From: Woeseia sp034521225
GTDB lineage: Bacteria > Pseudomonadota > Gammaproteobacteria > Steroidobacterales > Woeseiaceae
Assembly (NCBI GenBank): GCA_034521225.1
Contig: JAXHMR010000002.1
Span: 62,001-126,000 of the forward strand
Reading direction: 5' to 3'
DNA length: 64,000 nt
Made by a program: the position numbers and the translations under genes. Below the pieces are notes generated by a model, which saw nothing but the letters and a program-made list of their open reading frames with translations, ran no database searches and was not told the DNA's origin. Shown here one piece after another: positions 56,285-64,000 of the stretch (position 1 is its first letter; each line of letters begins with the position of its first letter).

Positions 56285-56449
56285 ATGAAGACGTACATGT
56301 GCCTTATCTGCGGTTATATCTTCGACGAGGAGGAGGGTGACCCCGAGTCGGGCATCCCGGCGGGTACACGCTGGGATGATGTGCCGCTGTCTTGGCGGTG
56401 TCCGGACTGCGGGGCGGGCAAGGAAGATTTCGAGATGGTCGAAGTCTGA
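56285..56449 (+). CDS. rubA: Rubredoxin
   Basis: The protein has 54 residues. Two CxxC-type knuckles, CLICGY and CPDCGAGK, hold a single Fe(Cys)4 site, with the typical GTRWDDVPLSWRCPDCG. Rubredoxins are cytoplasmic one-electron carriers, for example for alkane hydroxylase or oxygen-detoxifying enzymes; no such partner is adjacent. The ATG at 56285 aligns with known rubredoxin N-termini, though upstream in-frame ATG codons would add up to 12 residues. It is divergent from hemL, as in some other proteobacteria. Confidence 0.94.
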   Translation: MKTYMCLICGYIFDEEEGDPESGIPAGTRWDDVPLSWRCPDCGAGKEDFEMVEV

Positions 56450-56485
56450 GGATCCGGCGAGCAGTTTTTTGATCTGCGGTACGCG

Positions 56486-57286
56486 TCAGTGGCCGGATTG
56501 CCGGGCCGCTGGAAGCCAGACCAGTTCCGAGTCGATACTGCCATCGTCCCGGAGCAGGACGCGGCGATAGGCGGGGGGGCGGTCATCGAGCGCAAACTCA
56601 TCACTCTGTGGCTTGAACTGCCGGCACGTCGATGGCGTGCCGATGATATGCAGGCCGTCCACGACGCGATCGCATTCCTGATGAGCGTGTCCGAACAGGC
56701 ACCCGCGGACCGTGCCGAGTGATGCCAGTTGGCGCAGAAAGCTGTCACCGTCTTCCAGGCCGACCTGGTCCAGCCAGCGGCTGTCCAGCGGCAACGGCGG
56801 ATGATGCAGGCAGACGAGCACATGCGCGGCATCGCTGGCTTCGACCGTGGCTTTGAGCCGTTCCCATTCGTCCGCACTGATGCTGCCGCCGGCACTGTTG
56901 TCGACACAGCTGTCGATACCGACGACCAGCCAGTCGTGCTGCTCCCAGGTGGCGCAATAGTAAAAGGGCGGTTCGGACAGCGCGTCCCGCATCAGGGCGC
57001 GTACATCGTGATTGCCCGGAACACAATGGACTGGCAGGCTGAGTGTGGCGAGCAATTCGCGAAAATTGGCGTAGGCGCCCGCGCTGTCGTCCTGGATCAC
57101 GTCACCGGTCATGGCCACGAAGTCCGCTGGCCAGCCGGCTTCTTGTATATGCTCAAGTACGGACTGCAACGACGCATGAGTAGCGGTTCCGCGCAGGCTC
57201 GCGGCCGGGTCAGCAAAAAGATGCGGATCCGTAAGATGCAGAATTCGTGCAGAAATCGATGCAGTCGTGGTAACGGCGGACCTCGA
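56486..57286 (-). CDS. cpdA: CpdA-like metallophosphoesterase (cAMP phosphodiesterase type); start unresolved
   Basis: The clear metallophosphoesterase motifs are VAMTGDVIQDD, CVPGNHDVRAL, CLHHPPLPL and FGHAHQE. The first metal motif, ILHLTDPHLFAD (about 57200-57240), lies upstream of the first standard start codon (TTG at 57169) but in the same open frame, which extends to 57286 after a stop at 57287. An ATG at 57290 in another frame (MIEVRRYHDC) suggests either a frame error or an unusual start. The intact protein would be about 260 residues. Members hydrolyse 3',5'-cAMP; other cyclic or phosphodiester substrates are possible. It is convergent with the rubredoxin gene. Confidence 0.85.
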   Translation of the reverse strand, partial: SRSAVTTTASISARILHLTDPHLFADPAASLRGTATHASLQSVLEHIQEAGWPADFVAMTGDVIQDDSAGAYANFRELLATLSLPVHCVPGNHDVRALMRDALSEPPFYYCATWEQHDWLVVGIDSCVDNSAGGSISADEWERLKATVEASDAAHVLVCLHHPPLPLDSRWLDQVGLEDGDSFLRQLASLGTVRGCLFGHAHQECDRVVDGLHIIGTPSTCRQFKPQSDEFALDDRPPAYRRVLLRDDGSIDSELVWLPAARQSGH

Positions 57287-57412
57287 TCATCTCGGCCTCA
57301 AGTATCGGCCGGATGATAGCCTGTTGCGGCGGGGACGCCAATCGAACCACTGCCGGCTGTCAACCCGGGTCCGGGGTGACAGCCGGCCGCGGAGCGGCAG
57401 AGCGGTGGGCGC

Positions 57413-58726
57413 TCAGTAGCGGTAGTGTTCCGGCTTGTAGGGACCGTCCTTGCTCATGCTGACGTATCGCGCCTGTTCGTCGCTCATCTCGGTCAGGCGT
57501 GCGCCAATGCGATCGAGGTGCAGCCGTGCAACCTTCTCGTCGAGATGCTTCGGCAGCACGAACACCGAGTTCTCATAGTTCTCGCCGTTGTTCCACAGCT
57601 CCATTTGCGCCAGCACCTGGTTCGTAAACGAAGCGGACATGACGAAGCTCGGGTGACCGGTCGCACAGCCAAGATTCACGAGCCGGCCCTCGGCCAGCAG
57701 GATAAGCCGCTTGCCGTCCGGGAAAATAACGTGGTCGACCTGCGGCTTGATGTTTTCCCATTCGTACTTTTTCAGGTAGGCGACATCGATCTCGTTGTCG
57801 AAATGGCCGATATTGCAGACGATTGCCTGGTTCTTCATGCGCTCCATGTGCTCGCCATTCACGACATGGTAATTGCCGGTCGCGGTGACGACGATGTCGA
57901 CCTGGTCGCATACGTCGTCTAGCTTGACGACGCGAAATCCTTCCATTGCCGCCTGCAGCGCGCAGATCGGGTCGATCTCTGTTATCCAGACGGTTGCGCC
58001 CAGGCCGCGCAGCGACTGGGCCGAACCCTTGCCGACATCACCGTAGCCACAAACGAGGGCAATCTTGCCGGCGATCATGACATCGGTTGCCCGCTTGATG
58101 CCGTCGACCAGTGATTCACGACAGCCGTACAGATTGTCGAACTTGGATTTTGTAACCGAGTCGTTGACGTTGAAGGCGGGGCACTTCAACGTGCCTTCCT
58201 TCTGCATTTCGTACAGGCGCTTGACGCCCGTGGTTGTCTCCTCCGACAGTCCGCGAATACCCGCCATCAATTCCGGGTATTTGTCGTGCATGAACTGGGT
58301 AAGGTCGCCGCCGTCATCGAGGATCATGTTCGGCTTCCACCCGTCCGGACCGGCGATAGTCTGCTCGATGCACCACCAGTATTCTTCTTCGGTTTCGCCT
58401 TTCCACGCGAACACGGGTATACCGGAAGCGGCCATCGCTGCCGCGGCATGGTCCTGGGTCGAGAAAATATTGCAGGATGACCAGCGCACTTCAGCGCCGA
58501 GCGCGGTCAGTGTTTCGATCAGCACCGCGGTCTGGATGGTCATATGCAGGCATCCGACCACGCGCGCGCCAGCCAGTGGCTGCTCGTCGCCGAATTCCTC
58601 GCGCAGCGCCATCAGGCCCGGCATTTCGGTTTCGGCGATGGCGATTTCCTTGCGGCCCCAGGCCGCGAGGGATATGTCAGCGACCTTGTAGTCGTGCTTC
58701 TGAATCGCAACGGCTTCGCTGCTCAT
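57413..58726 (-). CDS. ahcY: S-adenosylhomocysteine hydrolase
   Basis: The protein has 437 residues. It splits S-adenosylhomocysteine to adenosine and homocysteine, relieving product inhibition of methyltransferases. Seen motifs are LHMTIQTAVLIETL, SCNIFSTQDHAAAA, NDSVTKSKFDNLYG with the active Lys/Asp, the NAD-binding GYGDVGKGSAQSL, and the C-terminal KDGPYKPEHYRY. CAGGAG precedes the ATG. It follows metK on the same strand with 66 bases between, making a methyl-cycle pair. Confidence 0.97.
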   Translation of the reverse strand: MSSEAVAIQKHDYKVADISLAAWGRKEIAIAETEMPGLMALREEFGDEQPLAGARVVGCLHMTIQTAVLIETLTALGAEVRWSSCNIFSTQDHAAAAMAASGIPVFAWKGETEEEYWWCIEQTIAGPDGWKPNMILDDGGDLTQFMHDKYPELMAGIRGLSEETTTGVKRLYEMQKEGTLKCPAFNVNDSVTKSKFDNLYGCRESLVDGIKRATDVMIAGKIALVCGYGDVGKGSAQSLRGLGATVWITEIDPICALQAAMEGFRVVKLDDVCDQVDIVVTATGNYHVVNGEHMERMKNQAIVCNIGHFDNEIDVAYLKKYEWENIKPQVDHVIFPDGKRLILLAEGRLVNLGCATGHPSFVMSASFTNQVLAQMELWNNGENYENSVFVLPKHLDEKVARLHLDRIGARLTEMSDEQARYVSMSKDGPYKPEHYRY

Positions 58727-58766
58727 GATTGTCTCCTGAACTGTCTGGTCTAAGTCTTAAAGAAGT

Positions 58767-58793
58767 AAACGGCCGGGATCGCCCGGGCCGTTT
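58767..58793 (-). terminator. Hairpin between metK and ahcY (possible attenuator)
   Basis: AAACGGCC and GGCCGTTT pair around a GGGATCGCCC centre, overlapping the metK stop. On the minus strand it is followed by ACTTCTTTAAG, a weak T-rich tail, so it may reduce read-through into ahcY rather than block it. It does not resemble the SAH riboswitch. Confidence 0.4.
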
Positions 58794-59953
58794 CAGGCCG
58801 CGGCCGCGCCCTTGAGGGCCTCGGCACGGTCCGTGCGTTCCCAGCTGAAATCAATATCCTGCCGTCCGAAATGTCCGTACGCCGCCGTCGGCTGGAAAAT
58901 CGGCCTGACGAGATCGAGCATTTTCAGAATGCCGTAGGGCCGCAAGTCGAAATGCTCTCGTATCAGTGAGGTCAGTCGTTCGTCGCTGATCTTGCCGGTG
59001 CCGAACGTCTGCACGCTGATCGACGTCGGTTCGGCGACGCCGATGGCGTAAGAGACCTGGATCTCGCAACGGTCCGCAAGGCCGGCGGCAACGATATTCT
59101 TGGCCACGTACCGGCAGGCATAGGCGGCGGATCGATCGACCTTCGACGGGTCTTTGCCGGAAAATGCGCCACCACCATGCCGGGCCGAGCCGCCATAGGT
59201 ATCGACAATAATCTTGCGCCCGGTCAGGCCACAATCGCCCATCGGCCCGCCAATTTCAAAACGGCCGGTCGGGTTGATGTGATATTGCGTCGATTTCTTA
59301 AGCCACTCCGCCGGCAATACCGGTTTGATGATCTCTTCCATGACGCCTTCACGCAGGTCGGCCAGGCTGACGTCGGCGTGATGCTGGGATGACAGCACTA
59401 CCGCGTCGATCGCGACCGGGCGGTCTTTCTCGTAAACGAACGTTACCTGGCTCTTCGCATCCGGGCGCAGCCACGGCAAGGTGCCGTTCTTGCGAACTTC
59501 GGCCTGGCGGCGCACGAGCAGGTGCGCGTAAGTAATCGGCGCCGGCATCAGCACATCGGTCTCGTTGGTTGCGTAGCCGAACATAAGCCCCTGGTCGCCG
59601 GCACCCTGGTCTTCGGCATCGCCGCGATCCACGCCCTGTGCAATGTCGGGCGATTGTTTGCCGAGGGCGTTGATGACGGCGCACGATGCGCCGTCGAAAC
59701 CCATCGACGAGTCGTTGTAGCCGATGTCGAGCACGGTTTCGCGAACGAGCTCCTCGATGTCGACCCAGGCAGACGTTGTGACCTCGCCGGCCACCAGCAC
59801 CATGCCGGTCTTGACGAGCGTTTCGCAGGCGACACGGGCTTTCGTATCCTGCTTGAGTATTGCATCGAGCACGGCATCGGAAATCTGGTCGGAGATCTTG
59901 TCAGGATGCCCTTCGGACACCGATTCGGACGTGAACAGGTAGGAATGTGTCAT
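58793..59953 (-). CDS. metK: S-adenosylmethionine synthetase
   Basis: The protein has 386 residues and makes S-adenosylmethionine from ATP and methionine. Motifs: LFTSESVSEGHPDKISDQIS at the start, GAGDQGLMFGYATNETD, and GGSARHGGGAFSGKDPSKVD with metal and phosphate ligands. The ATG at 59953 gives the family-typical N-terminus; the longer frame upstream is without similarity. A TACAAT at about 59992 on the minus strand may be its -10 element. It is divergent from tkt. Confidence 0.97.
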   Translation of the reverse strand: MTHSYLFTSESVSEGHPDKISDQISDAVLDAILKQDTKARVACETLVKTGMVLVAGEVTTSAWVDIEELVRETVLDIGYNDSSMGFDGASCAVINALGKQSPDIAQGVDRGDAEDQGAGDQGLMFGYATNETDVLMPAPITYAHLLVRRQAEVRKNGTLPWLRPDAKSQVTFVYEKDRPVAIDAVVLSSQHHADVSLADLREGVMEEIIKPVLPAEWLKKSTQYHINPTGRFEIGGPMGDCGLTGRKIIVDTYGGSARHGGGAFSGKDPSKVDRSAAYACRYVAKNIVAAGLADRCEIQVSYAIGVAEPTSISVQTFGTGKISDERLTSLIREHFDLRPYGILKMLDLVRPIFQPTAAYGHFGRQDIDFSWERTDRAEALKGAAAA

Positions 59954-60161
59954 GAATTTGATGGCTGGTTGCTGTAACAGCCGCGCATTGTACCCCAGCC
60001 CGGACGCGCTGCACCATGCACCGATTGTAACCGGCTGTAACGTCATCCGGTGGGCCATGCCTTGCGGCTACCGGGTTAAACAGGGAAAATGCGCAGGCCC
60101 GCACCCCCGCTTACTACCCGATTAACCATAAGACCGGCTGCCAGGCCGGAAACAGAGCGTC

Positions 60162-62198
60162 ATGTCACAGCCATCAAGCCGCAATACCGCCGCTGCCCCC
60201 GCCCGGCGGGAGCTCGCCAATGCCATACGCGCCCTCAGCATGGACGCCGTCCAGGCTGCAAATTCCGGCCACCCCGGCATGCCGATGGGCATGGCCGATA
60301 TCGCCGAAGTGCTGTGGAACGACTTCCTGAAGCACAATCCCGCCAATCCCGAGTGGCCGGACCGCGACCGTTTCGTGCTGTCGAACGGGCACGGCTCAAT
60401 GTTGTTGTACAGCTTGCTGCACCTCTGCGGCTATGAACTCGGGCTCGACGAACTGCGGAATTTCCGGCAGTTCGGCGCGCGCACGGCCGGGCACCCGGAG
60501 CGCGAGGCGGAAATCGGTATTGAAACAACAACCGGTCCGCTGGGACAGGGCTTGAGCAACGCGGTCGGCATGGCGCTGGCGGAAAAAATGCTGGCGGCTA
60601 CTTTCAATCGGCCGTCTTTCGACATCGTTGATCACCGTACCTGGGTTTTCCTCGGTGACGGGTGCCTGATGGAGGGTATTTCACATGAAGCCTGCTCGCT
60701 CGCCGGAACGCTGAAGCTCGGCAAGCTTGTTTGCCTGTACGATGACAACGGTATTTCGATCGACGGCAAAACTGATGGATGGTTTACCGACGATACCCCG
60801 GCCCGGTTTCGTGCCTACGGCTGGCAGGTCATCGACGACGTGGACGGCCATGACGCCGCGACGGTGTCCGATGCCATCGAAGCGGCTCTGCAGAACACGG
60901 ACCAGCCCACGCTCATCTGTTGCAAGACCGTCATAGGCTTTGGTGCGCCGAACAAGAAAGGCACGGCAGGCGCGCACGGTGCGCCGCTCGGCGAGGACGA
61001 GATCGCGGCCACGCGTGAGTGGCTCGGCTGGGAGCACGCGCCGTTCGACATACCGGAAGAAATACGCAATGGCTGGGATGCACGCGGTGCCGGTGCAGCT
61101 CGCGAGCAGGAATGGAATGAGCGGTTCGCTGCTTACCAGTCAAAATATCCGGACCTCGCGGCCGAGTTTTCGCGCCGCAGCGCGCGCCGGCTGCCGGACA
61201 ACTGGCCACAGTTTGCAGCCGACGCAATCCGGAAAATTGATGCGAATGCCGCGGCCATGGCGACCCGCAAGGCGTCGCTCGTTGCACTGAATGCATTCGC
61301 GCCGGCACTCCCGGAGCTTGCCGGCGGTTCGGCCGATCTGACCGGATCGAACCTGACACTGCACGATCACTCGCAAACCGTTACTGGTGATGATGCGACG
61401 GGTAATTACATTTACTTCGGCGTGCGGGAATTCGGCATGACGGCCATCTGCAACGGCATGGGCTTGCACGGTGGTCTTATTCCGTATGCCGGGACGTTCC
61501 TGACGTTTTCCGATTACGCGCGTAACGCGGTACGCATGGCGGCGCTGATGCAGGTGCAGAACATCCTGGTCTATACGCATGACTCGATCGGCCTTGGCGA
61601 GGACGGACCGACACACCAGCCGGTCGAGCATGTTGCCAGTCTCCGCATGATCCCCAACATGCGGGTCTGGCGGCCCTGCGATACCGTTGAAACCGCTGTA
61701 GCCTGGCGTGACGCGATCGAGCGGCAGGATGGCCCGACCGGCCTCGTGCTGACCCGGCAGGGCGTACCGCACCAGCCGCGCACCCCGGAGCAGATCGACA
61801 ATATCGCGAAGGGCGGCTATGTACTGAGTGACTCGGATTCGGCACCTGCGCTGATCATCATTGCAACCGGTTCTGAGGTACAGCTGGCTGCGAGCGCGGC
61901 CGACGAATTGCGCAATGACGGCATAGCGGTGCGAGTAGTGTCGCTGCCATGCACGGATCTGTTTGACAGCCAGCCCGCTTCCTACCGCGACGCGGTGTTG
62001 CCCCCCGGCGTATCGGCGCGTGTCGCTGTTGAGGCCGGTGTCCGTGAAGGCTGGTGGCGCTACGTCGGTGACAAAGGCGCTATCGTCGGGATGGATGTCT
62101 TCGGCCTGTCCGCGCCCGCGGACAAACTGTTCGAGCACTTCGGCTTTACGACCGGGAACATTGTGTCTGTCGCGCGCAGTACGCTTGGGCAGCAATAA
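60162..62198 (+). CDS. tkt: Transketolase
   Basis: The protein has 678 residues. This thiamine-diphosphate enzyme moves two-carbon units in the pentose phosphate or Calvin cycles. Seen motifs: AIRALSMDAVQAANSGHPGM, split as AIRALSMDAVQ and AANSGHPGMPMG, the ThDP site FLGDGCLMEGISHEACSLAG, and YFGVREFGMTAICNG and GEDGPTHQPVEH in the pyrimidine domain. It is the first gene of a tkt-gap-pgk block. No rubisco or phosphoribulokinase gene is visible in the window, so either pathway is possible. Confidence 0.97.
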   Translation: MSQPSSRNTAAAPARRELANAIRALSMDAVQAANSGHPGMPMGMADIAEVLWNDFLKHNPANPEWPDRDRFVLSNGHGSMLLYSLLHLCGYELGLDELRNFRQFGARTAGHPEREAEIGIETTTGPLGQGLSNAVGMALAEKMLAATFNRPSFDIVDHRTWVFLGDGCLMEGISHEACSLAGTLKLGKLVCLYDDNGISIDGKTDGWFTDDTPARFRAYGWQVIDDVDGHDAATVSDAIEAALQNTDQPTLICCKTVIGFGAPNKKGTAGAHGAPLGEDEIAATREWLGWEHAPFDIPEEIRNGWDARGAGAAREQEWNERFAAYQSKYPDLAAEFSRRSARRLPDNWPQFAADAIRKIDANAAAMATRKASLVALNAFAPALPELAGGSADLTGSNLTLHDHSQTVTGDDATGNYIYFGVREFGMTAICNGMGLHGGLIPYAGTFLTFSDYARNAVRMAALMQVQNILVYTHDSIGLGEDGPTHQPVEHVASLRMIPNMRVWRPCDTVETAVAWRDAIERQDGPTGLVLTRQGVPHQPRTPEQIDNIAKGGYVLSDSDSAPALIIIATGSEVQLAASAADELRNDGIAVRVVSLPCTDLFDSQPASYRDAVLPPGVSARVAVEAGVREGWWRYVGDKGAIVGMDVFGLSAPADKLFEHFGFTTGNIVSVARSTLGQQ

Positions 62199-62246
62199 AT
62201 TTTATGGCCGGCTCCGTGCCGGCACGCAATCAATCAGGAGATGGAA

Positions 62247-63260
62247 ATGAGTATCAGGATCGGTATTAACGGGTATGGCCGCATCGGCCGGAATGTACTG
62301 CGGGCTTTGTACGAGGGTGACCTCCACTCGCAGATCGAGATCGTTGCCGTTAATGACCTGGGCGATGCCAACACCAATGCCCACCTGACCCGGCGCGATA
62401 CAGCGCATGGCCGCTTTCCCGGCACGGTCGAGGTCGACGGCGATTCAATGATCGTCAACGGCGACCGAATCAAGGTACTGGCTGAACGTGATCCGGCCAA
62501 ACTGCCCTGGGGTGAACTGGATGTCGATATCGTGCTGGAGTGTACCGGCCTGTTCGCGAACAAGGAGAAGGCATCGGCCCACCTTAAGGGCGGCGCAAAC
62601 AAGGTCATCATCTCGGCGCCGGCTGGCGACGACATAGACGCGACTGTCGTATACGGGGTAAACCACAACGTATTGAGCAGCAAGCACAAGGTCATCTCGA
62701 ATGCGTCGTGCACCACGAACTGCCTGGCACCGCTGGTGTTGCCGCTGCATGAAAAGATTGGTGTCAAGCACGGCCTGATGACGACAATTCATGCCTACAC
62801 GAACGACCAGGTGCTGACAGATGTGTTCCACAAGGATCTGCGCCGTGCCCGTTCGGCAACAATGTCGCAGATACCGACCAAGACCGGCGCGGCAGCCGCC
62901 GTGGGCCTGGTGCTGCCCGACCTTGCCGGGCGCCTGGACGGTTACGCGATGCGCGTGCCTACCATCAATGTCTCGGCTGTCGACCTGACCTTTGTTGCCG
63001 AACGCGAAACCACCGTTGACGAAATCAACAAGATCATGAAAGAAGCCAGTAGTGGCGCGCTGAAAGGCGTGCTGGCCTACAACGATGAGCCGCTCGTATC
63101 GATTGACTTCAACCATGATCCGGTGTCTTCGACTTACGATGCGGGCCTGACGAAGGTCATGGAAGGCACGTTGGTCAAAGTGCTGGCCTGGTACGACAAT
63201 GAGTGGGGCTTTTCGAACCGCATGCTCGACGTGGCACTGGCATTCGCAAAGGCGAAATGA
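62247..63260 (+). CDS. gap: Glyceraldehyde-3-phosphate dehydrogenase
   Basis: The protein has 337 residues. The NAD-binding N-terminus is IRIGINGYGRIGRNVLRALY, the catalytic Cys is in SNASCTTNCLAPL, the His in TTIHAYTNDQ, and the C-terminal WYDNEWGFSNRM is typical. In VNDLGDAN the residue after ND is Leu, compatible with NAD preference but not decisive. The ATG at 62247 lies six bases after AGGAG; an ATG at 62241 directly abuts that site and is less likely. It is 48 bases after tkt and 20 before pgk. Confidence 0.97.
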   Translation: MSIRIGINGYGRIGRNVLRALYEGDLHSQIEIVAVNDLGDANTNAHLTRRDTAHGRFPGTVEVDGDSMIVNGDRIKVLAERDPAKLPWGELDVDIVLECTGLFANKEKASAHLKGGANKVIISAPAGDDIDATVVYGVNHNVLSSKHKVISNASCTTNCLAPLVLPLHEKIGVKHGLMTTIHAYTNDQVLTDVFHKDLRRARSATMSQIPTKTGAAAAVGLVLPDLAGRLDGYAMRVPTINVSAVDLTFVAERETTVDEINKIMKEASSGALKGVLAYNDEPLVSIDFNHDPVSSTYDAGLTKVMEGTLVKVLAWYDNEWGFSNRMLDVALAFAKAK

Positions 63261-63280
63261 CAGGCTGCCAGGGAGCCCCG

Positions 63281-64000
63281 ATGACGATGCTTAAAATGGC
63301 GGATCTCGACCTTGCCGGCAAGCGGGTGCTGATCCGGGAAGACCTGAACGTCCCGATAGCCGACGGAGTCGTGACCAGCGATGCGCGCATTCGAGCGGCA
63401 TTGCCAACGATCCGTAAAGCACTCGATGCAGGCGCCGCTGTCATACTGATGTCGCATCGCGGCCGACCTGAAGAAGGCCGGCACGACAACGACCTGACGC
63501 TCGAGCCCGTGGCTGCCAGCCTGTCCGCGCTGCTCGGCGCTGACGTACCGCTGGTCCGGGACTGGCACGACGGCGTCGATGTGTCGGCAGGCCATGCGGT
63601 GCTGCTTGAAAATATCCGCTTCGAGGCTGGCGAGAAGGCCTGCGATGACGCGTTGTCAAAGCGCCTCGCATCACTGTGCGACATATTTGTCATGGATGCT
63701 TTTGGCACGGCCCATCGCGCCCAGGCCAGCACCGTCGGTGTCGCGCGTTTTGCCCCGGTAAGTTGCGCCGGACCATTATTGGTAGCTGAGCTCGACGCAC
63801 TGAGCCGGGCGCTGGACGATCCGGCACGTCCTTTTGTTGCGATCGTTGGCGGCGCGAAGGTATCGACCAAGCTGACCGTGCTCGACATGCTGGCGGGTAT
63901 TGTTGACACGCTTGTAGTCGGCGGCGGTATTGCCAATACGTTCCTGGCAGCAGCGGGTCACCCGGTGGGCAAATCGCTGCACGAGCCGGACATGCTGGAT
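63281..64000 (+). CDS. pgk: Phosphoglycerate kinase (C-terminus beyond window)
   Basis: The first 240 residues are present; the 3' end is cut by the window. The N-terminal substrate domain has KRVLIREDLNVPIADGVVTS, split as KRVLIREDLNVP and IADGVVTSDARI, ILMSHRGRP with basic 3-phosphoglycerate ligands, LLENIRFEAGE, MDAFGTAHRA and VAIVGGAKVSTKL. GGGAG lies before the ATG at 63281. In the usual lineage order pyruvate kinase or fructose-bisphosphate aldolase follows, which cannot be checked here. Expected total length is about 390 residues. Confidence 0.96.
   Translation, partial: MTMLKMADLDLAGKRVLIREDLNVPIADGVVTSDARIRAALPTIRKALDAGAAVILMSHRGRPEEGRHDNDLTLEPVAASLSALLGADVPLVRDWHDGVDVSAGHAVLLENIRFEAGEKACDDALSKRLASLCDIFVMDAFGTAHRAQASTVGVARFAPVSCAGPLLVAELDALSRALDDPARPFVAIVGGAKVSTKLTVLDMLAGIVDTLVVGGGIANTFLAAAGHPVGKSLHEPDMLD

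Noticed and set aside
58727..58792. SAH riboswitch upstream of ahcY
   Set aside because: The 66-base gap has only a simple hairpin and no match to the conserved SAH aptamer core that I can recognise; the space is also too small.

Overview
The window is GC-rich, densely coding DNA from a Gram-negative bacterium, most likely a gammaproteobacterium. The evidence is lipid A/LPS core synthesis (waaA), a TolC outer-membrane channel, the rpsU-yqeY-dnaG-rpoD macromolecular-synthesis block followed by a CAU-anticodon tRNA, a split B12-dependent ribonucleotide reductase (NrdJa/NrdJb) of the Pseudomonas type, and a tkt-gap-pgk block. Pyrophosphate-based glycolysis (PPi-PFK plus a proton-pumping pyrophosphatase) fits environmental, possibly marine or sediment, lineages. 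I infer the clade loosely and do not name a genus.

Layout. 1-8082: two divergent groups of exported haem proteins. On the minus strand are a Tat-exported protein cut by the window edge, a cytochrome-LamG lipoprotein and a mono-haem protein. On the plus strand is a lipoprotein related to the alpha subunit of hydrazine synthase. 8261-11086: envelope proteins (SH3 plus beta-barrel, a second beta-barrel, DUF4266 lipoprotein, DUF3570). 11163-16238: MOSC protein, LemA/DUF2207 pair, rhomboid protease, and a TldD-type metalloprotease carrying a Tat-like signal. 16258-19980: an unusual minus-strand cassette (response-regulator receiver, haem oxygenase with a long extra C-terminus, zinc-ribbon/B12-binding protein, ACC deaminase), bordered by scraps of a second ACC deaminase gene and of an FG-GAP protein. 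20031-24733: tRNA-rpoD-dnaG-yqeY-rpsU. 24898-35761: tsaD, folate genes (folB, folK, pteridine reductase), a MidA-like methyltransferase, uppP, cca, a predicted aminopeptidase, lytic transglycosylase and DegQ. 36199-39309: ribonucleotide reductase with a promoter and NrdR-type operator. 39681-43600: waaA, tolC, rhodanese and a Pcm-like methyltransferase. 43984-50863: a PAS/GGDEF/EAL protein, hppA, PPi-dependent pfk and adk. 51100-57286: rnd, a small membrane protein, mpl, a Lon-like domain protein, hemL, rubredoxin and a CpdA-like phosphodiesterase. 57413-64000: ahcY-metK (methyl cycle), then tkt-gap-pgk (central carbon), with pgk cut by the edge.

Many reading frames are broken by single-base shifts, including in genes expected to be essential (ribonucleotide reductase, uppP). 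The protein sequence continues smoothly in another frame each time. This looks like residual indel error in the assembly rather than gene decay, so those loci are reported as single genes. Several families of dispersed hairpin repeats sit between genes. The most striking is a roughly 90-base element present twice, each time between convergent genes, with compensatory stem changes.
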